Below are positions 61,166-64,000 of a DNA stretch of 64,000 nt, one piece after another; positions within the stretch are counted from its first letter, which is position 1, and the number at the start of each line of letters is the position of its first letter. Source of the stretch: Symsagittifera roscoffensis (taxonomy: Eukaryota; Xenacoelomorpha; Acoela; Convolutidae). The notes beneath the pieces are model-generated. The model worked only from the letters and a program-made list of their open reading frames with translations, was not told the origin of the DNA and did no database searches. A program made the translations under genes and the position numbers. Location: positions 744,001 through 808,000 of the forward strand of contig NW_026971149.1 in assembly GCF_963678635.1 (NCBI RefSeq), in the 5' to 3' direction.

Positions 61166-62760
61166 AGACAATGAGATAGATTGAATCAAATCATTTTACG
61201 TGCTGCACCATGTTCAAATTGTACTTCAATTATCAGTCATCAGATCTATTAGTTTCCGGAGAAAGAAAAAGTAATTAGTTTTTCCAGAAAATAGACGCAG
61301 AACATGGTTTTCTTTGGATCGGCGGTATCTCTTTTTCCTTGCGATTGCAATAGGAAACTTTGACTTTTTCCCGTTAATAATTTTGTCCACGGACTCATCT
61401 CCCGGCTTCCTTCACCTCGTTGTCCTCATTGCAGATCCTGCCCATATCTGTTGCAAATAGTAAGCATATTTTGATTTTGATAGTATTTCAAATGCCCTTC
61501 CTTAGTGGACTCATTTTGCGCTATTTAATGAGCAAAAGTTTTTGTGTGCGTGTGTTTTGGGGTTGAGGGGAACTTAAAATTTTTTTGTTAGGTTCAAATG
61601 TTTTTGAAACTTTTTTCAGCTTGAAGAATTTTTCCTCAGAACTTTCGCCAATGTTACTACTTGGTAAGTTTTCTTCCGATACTAATTTCGCATTCTTTTT
61701 GCCTGGGAATGATTTTTTGTCTTAAAACTATCTTTGCACTTTTTGATTTTGATAGGTCTGTTTGCATGTATACTTATATAGTTTCGATTACTAAATAGGG
61801 GCAGTACATGGTATTTTATCAAATTATTTTCGCTGAAATCTTTCGGTTGATTTTCAGGTCTTTGGCTGCCGCCTGTTATTGCGTCGGCTTCTTTGCCAAA
61901 TATCATGTGTTCTGAAATTTTTCGATTTTTTTGAAACCTATGAGACCCTGGCGCCAATTTTTTGAATGCGCGAATCCAACGCCAATAGAAACTTTCTGAA
62001 ATTCTTCGTTTTTCTTGATCATTTGTTTCAAATATAACTTAGTTGGAAGTCTTTTTGTGCTATTTGTTGAGCGTTATGCTGCTTAGACCTTGTGTTTGTT
62101 GCATCACAAGAGGCACGAAATTCGTCTTCGGCTCTGTGTAAAATGTACATTCAAACAAATCATCTTTTTACAGGGGAGATCTAGGACTTTCTGAAGGGGG
62201 TGGGGATGATTCTCAAAAAAAGTCGAGCTTTTTTTGGTCGAGCGAGGTCGTTTTTTTTTGGCTTGCCTCAATCACAATAAAGGCCCTATTTTGATTAAAT
62301 AAGCTGCGCAGCAGGTAAATTTTGGATAAAAAAACGGGTCAAAATGGTATTTTAGGCACTTTTTTTGTGCCTAAAAGTGCTTTCAACTTTTTTGGTCAGA
62401 CATTTAAAATGGATATCTCAAAATAAAACAAAGGGGGACCCTCTGAGTTCAGGAATTTTTTTTCTATTCGTATAGGATGAGTAATTGAAATTTCAAAAAC
62501 AAAATATACAATTTGTAGTTTGTATAGGACAGTCAGCAAGCTAACGAGAGGATGGTTGAAGGCTGCCCCTCAAAAAATTAAAACCAATGACATCAATTCA
62601 AATAAGAAACTCAATAAAACGATCACAGAAGAATCTTTTTATAAACAAAATAACTTAGATATAGCGCGATCATTTTCAATTTAAACTATCTATCTCAAAA
62701 TAACGCCAGTAGGTAGGAGGTGACTCGATCATATGCTTACTAAGAATATGAACCTATGAA
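61166..62760. repeat. 1.88-kb tandem duplication, unit 2 (diverged)
   Basis: Same order as unit 1: the copied ORF end and stop region, the gggtact-type module (degraded near 61345), the cccatatctgttgcaaatag block (61439), the gtgtgcg module (61540), the gggaatgatttttt and cgattactaaat blocks (61704, 61787), the MITE relative (62171), and the end block tatagcgcgatc (62659). Several gaps and many substitutions show it is old. Confidence 0.8.
62171..62420 (-). mobile_element. Degraded relative of the hAT MITE, one end kept
   Basis: Begins caggggagatctaggacttt with a G-run, matching the right terminal repeat of the complete MITE in the opposite orientation. The body follows (gctgcgcagcaggtaaattt, ttttaggcacttttttt). 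The far end is not recognisable. Confidence 0.65.
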
Positions 62761-62844
62761 CTGGTCAGTCGTCTCTTTTTTGTTAACTTCACCTCTGTTT
62801 TTCTACTTCTTGGTCCCGTCGACGAGATTTACCTTTGCGATAAG

Positions 62845-63025
62845 CAAGGGTACTGCAATCTGGTACTAGAATTTGTACCCTTCAAAACTAGAAAGGGCAA
62901 ATTTGGTTTAGATAAAAATGATTTCATTTTTTTGCATCTCCGGCACACCTGGTCTGGAAAGAACGAATGAGCCTGGGATGGTAAAGGCTCCCGATTCGAA
63001 TCTGACAGGACCTGTTTTTTTTTCA
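62845..63025 (+). mobile_element. SINE-like repeat with tRNA-like box
   Basis: Holds actgcaatctggtactaga, a cctggga...ggctc stretch, a B-box-like cgattcgaatctg and gacaggacctgttttttttt. It closely follows the copy at 53101. Confidence 0.6.
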
Positions 63026-63199
63026 AACAGGAAAAAATCCGTTTCAGAAAATTTTTGGTTCATGTTTTTTGTCTGATTATAGTTTTTCGGCTTAGTTGCT
63101 ATATTATAAAATTATTTTAAAAATTGTTGCTTTCTTCCTGTTGTTTTATTTCTGTTTGATTTTCGCTTCTGTTGATTTTTTTTCGCTTTCCTGTTTTTC
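63026..63199. other. T-rich DNA without genes
   Basis: Nothing recognised. Confidence 0.5.
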
Positions 63200-63670
63200 T
63201 TATGTTTTTTTCAAAGAACTGAATCTTGATTCTAGCTTATTGTCCAACACTTATGTCAAACAGATTCTCCGCTCGCTTTAGAGCGAAGCAGCTCAGCCCT
63301 CAACTTCTTCCTTTGTCACAGACAGCTCCACTTGAGGACTCGAAGAGATCAAAACCCACTTCGAAGACTCGAACTACAACTCTACAACCCAGAACAAAGC
63401 AAGACGAAGGAAAAACAAAAAAAATTTCCCCACCAAAGACGACCATGATAAAAATTGCGGTTTTTCCTTTGCCCAATTGCTTCGTTCTGGGTTTGAGAGT
63501 TGTAGTTCGAGTCTTCGAAGAGAGTCTCCGATTCCTGAGTTGTCGATCTCTCTGTGACAAAGCAAGAAGTTGAGGGCTGAGCTGCTTCGCTCTAAAGCGA
63601 GCTGGAAATCTGTTTGGCATAAGTGTTAGACACTGAGGGAGGATCAAGCTTCAGTTGTTTAAAACATTGC
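63200..63670. repeat. ~210-bp inverted repeat with ~40-bp spacer
   Basis: The left arm (about 63200-63417) and right arm (about 63458-63670) are reverse complements at roughly 80% identity. Shared blocks include gctcgctttagagcgaagca, gctcagccctcaacttctt, tttgtcacaga, ttcgaagactcgaactacaa and ggaaaaac. As a result both strands show similar 115-codon ORFs centred on the same point. The right arm continues into coding-like minus-strand sequence (LKLDPPSVSNTYAKQ), and the left arm has the matching LNLDSSLLSNTYVKQ on the plus strand. Confidence 0.85.
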
Positions 63671-64000
63671 TTGGATAAAACACACTCTTTTTGTTTCTTT
63701 GCGTTTGGCTGTGTATCGTACAAAAAAGATTGAATTTCAACGTAAGTTCGTTTTCCTTGAAATAAAACATATTCATCAACGTCTAAATTCAAGGATTCAT
63801 CGTTGAACAACTGTTTCAGCAATATTTATGCACTTTTCACTGTTGTAGCTTGCAATAGGTCTCGAATGGGTTGCATAACCTTGGGATACATTTCATCGGT
63901 TTTTCCATTAGTTTTTCATCTTCTTTTTCTATTGCCGTTAAAGTCGTGTGCTGTAGAAAATTGTCTGATTTATCATCTTCTTCTGCTTCATCATCACCAT
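63592..64000 (-). pseudogene. Coding-like minus-strand sequence, unrecognised
   Basis: From the right edge, one frame gives an acidic run (GDDEAEEDDKSDNF...EKEDEKLMEKPMK). After a frame change comes YPKVMQPIRDLLQATTVKSA and, past a stop, FNDESLNLDVDEYVLFQGKR and then FKQLKLDPPSVSNTYAKQI. The peptides look like real protein sequence but lie in different frames with no good splice sites between them, so a decayed gene is the simplest reading. The gene would begin to the right of the window. Family unknown. Confidence 0.35.

Noticed and set aside
63226-63647. Twin 115-codon ORFs on opposite strands
   Set aside because: They are a consequence of the inverted repeat; both cross the palindrome centre and resemble each other for that reason.

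Overview
The window is from a eukaryotic nuclear genome, most likely an invertebrate animal. The evidence is a spliced, serine-rich host gene with GT-AG introns, Ty3/Gypsy elements, an R2-type (restriction-like endonuclease) LINE, tRNA-headed SINE-like repeats and a hAT-type MITE. The sequence alone does not let me name the phylum. Nothing here looks bacterial: there are no operons, CRISPR arrays or rRNA genes.

Layout. (1) 1-9658, minus strand: the body of a broken Ty3/Gypsy retrotransposon (gag-protease-RT, RNase H, integrase, then a third ORF whose C-terminal half resembles a macro domain). It contains an exact 780-bp tandem repeat. A 14-bp/42-bp minisatellite and an AT/C-rich tract follow on its gag side. 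(2) 11232-21287: a 5.03-kb tandem duplication. Each unit contains a further 1.6-1.7-kb tandem repeat rich in perfect hairpins and a ~172-bp satellite. (3) 21243-47330, plus strand: the last four exons of a host gene (exons 21243-22452, 22622-22883, 23235-23446, 47159-47330). Phases agree across all three introns and give 618 residues from the first visible codon to the stop. The last intron is 23.7 kb. It holds a decayed R2-type LINE, a scrap of another LINE, and a four-unit tandem array of a second broken Gypsy-type element. (4) 47331-57150: AT-rich DNA with SINE-like repeats, a complete hAT MITE with 8-bp target duplications, and an older relic of the second element's tail. (5) 57882-59297: a 471-codon ORF of unknown function with a leucine-rich, LRR-like middle. 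It is followed by a diverged 1.88-kb tandem duplication starting inside its stop-codon region. (6) 63200-63670: a ~210-bp inverted repeat beside coding-like minus-strand sequence that runs off the right edge.

The strongest unexpected pattern is in the host gene. Two independent tandem duplications each end a short way inside one of its exons, so each copied a 3' splice site plus the head of the exon. At the upstream exon the extra acceptor is intact (AG at 16210-16211, 45 nt of exon copied). At the last exon the copied acceptors (104-nt heads at 33255 and 41169, a rearranged one at 37142) have all lost the AG, while the genuine one at 47157-47158 keeps it. This looks like a gene whose introns grew by duplications anchored in exons, with decoy splice sites at different stages of silencing.
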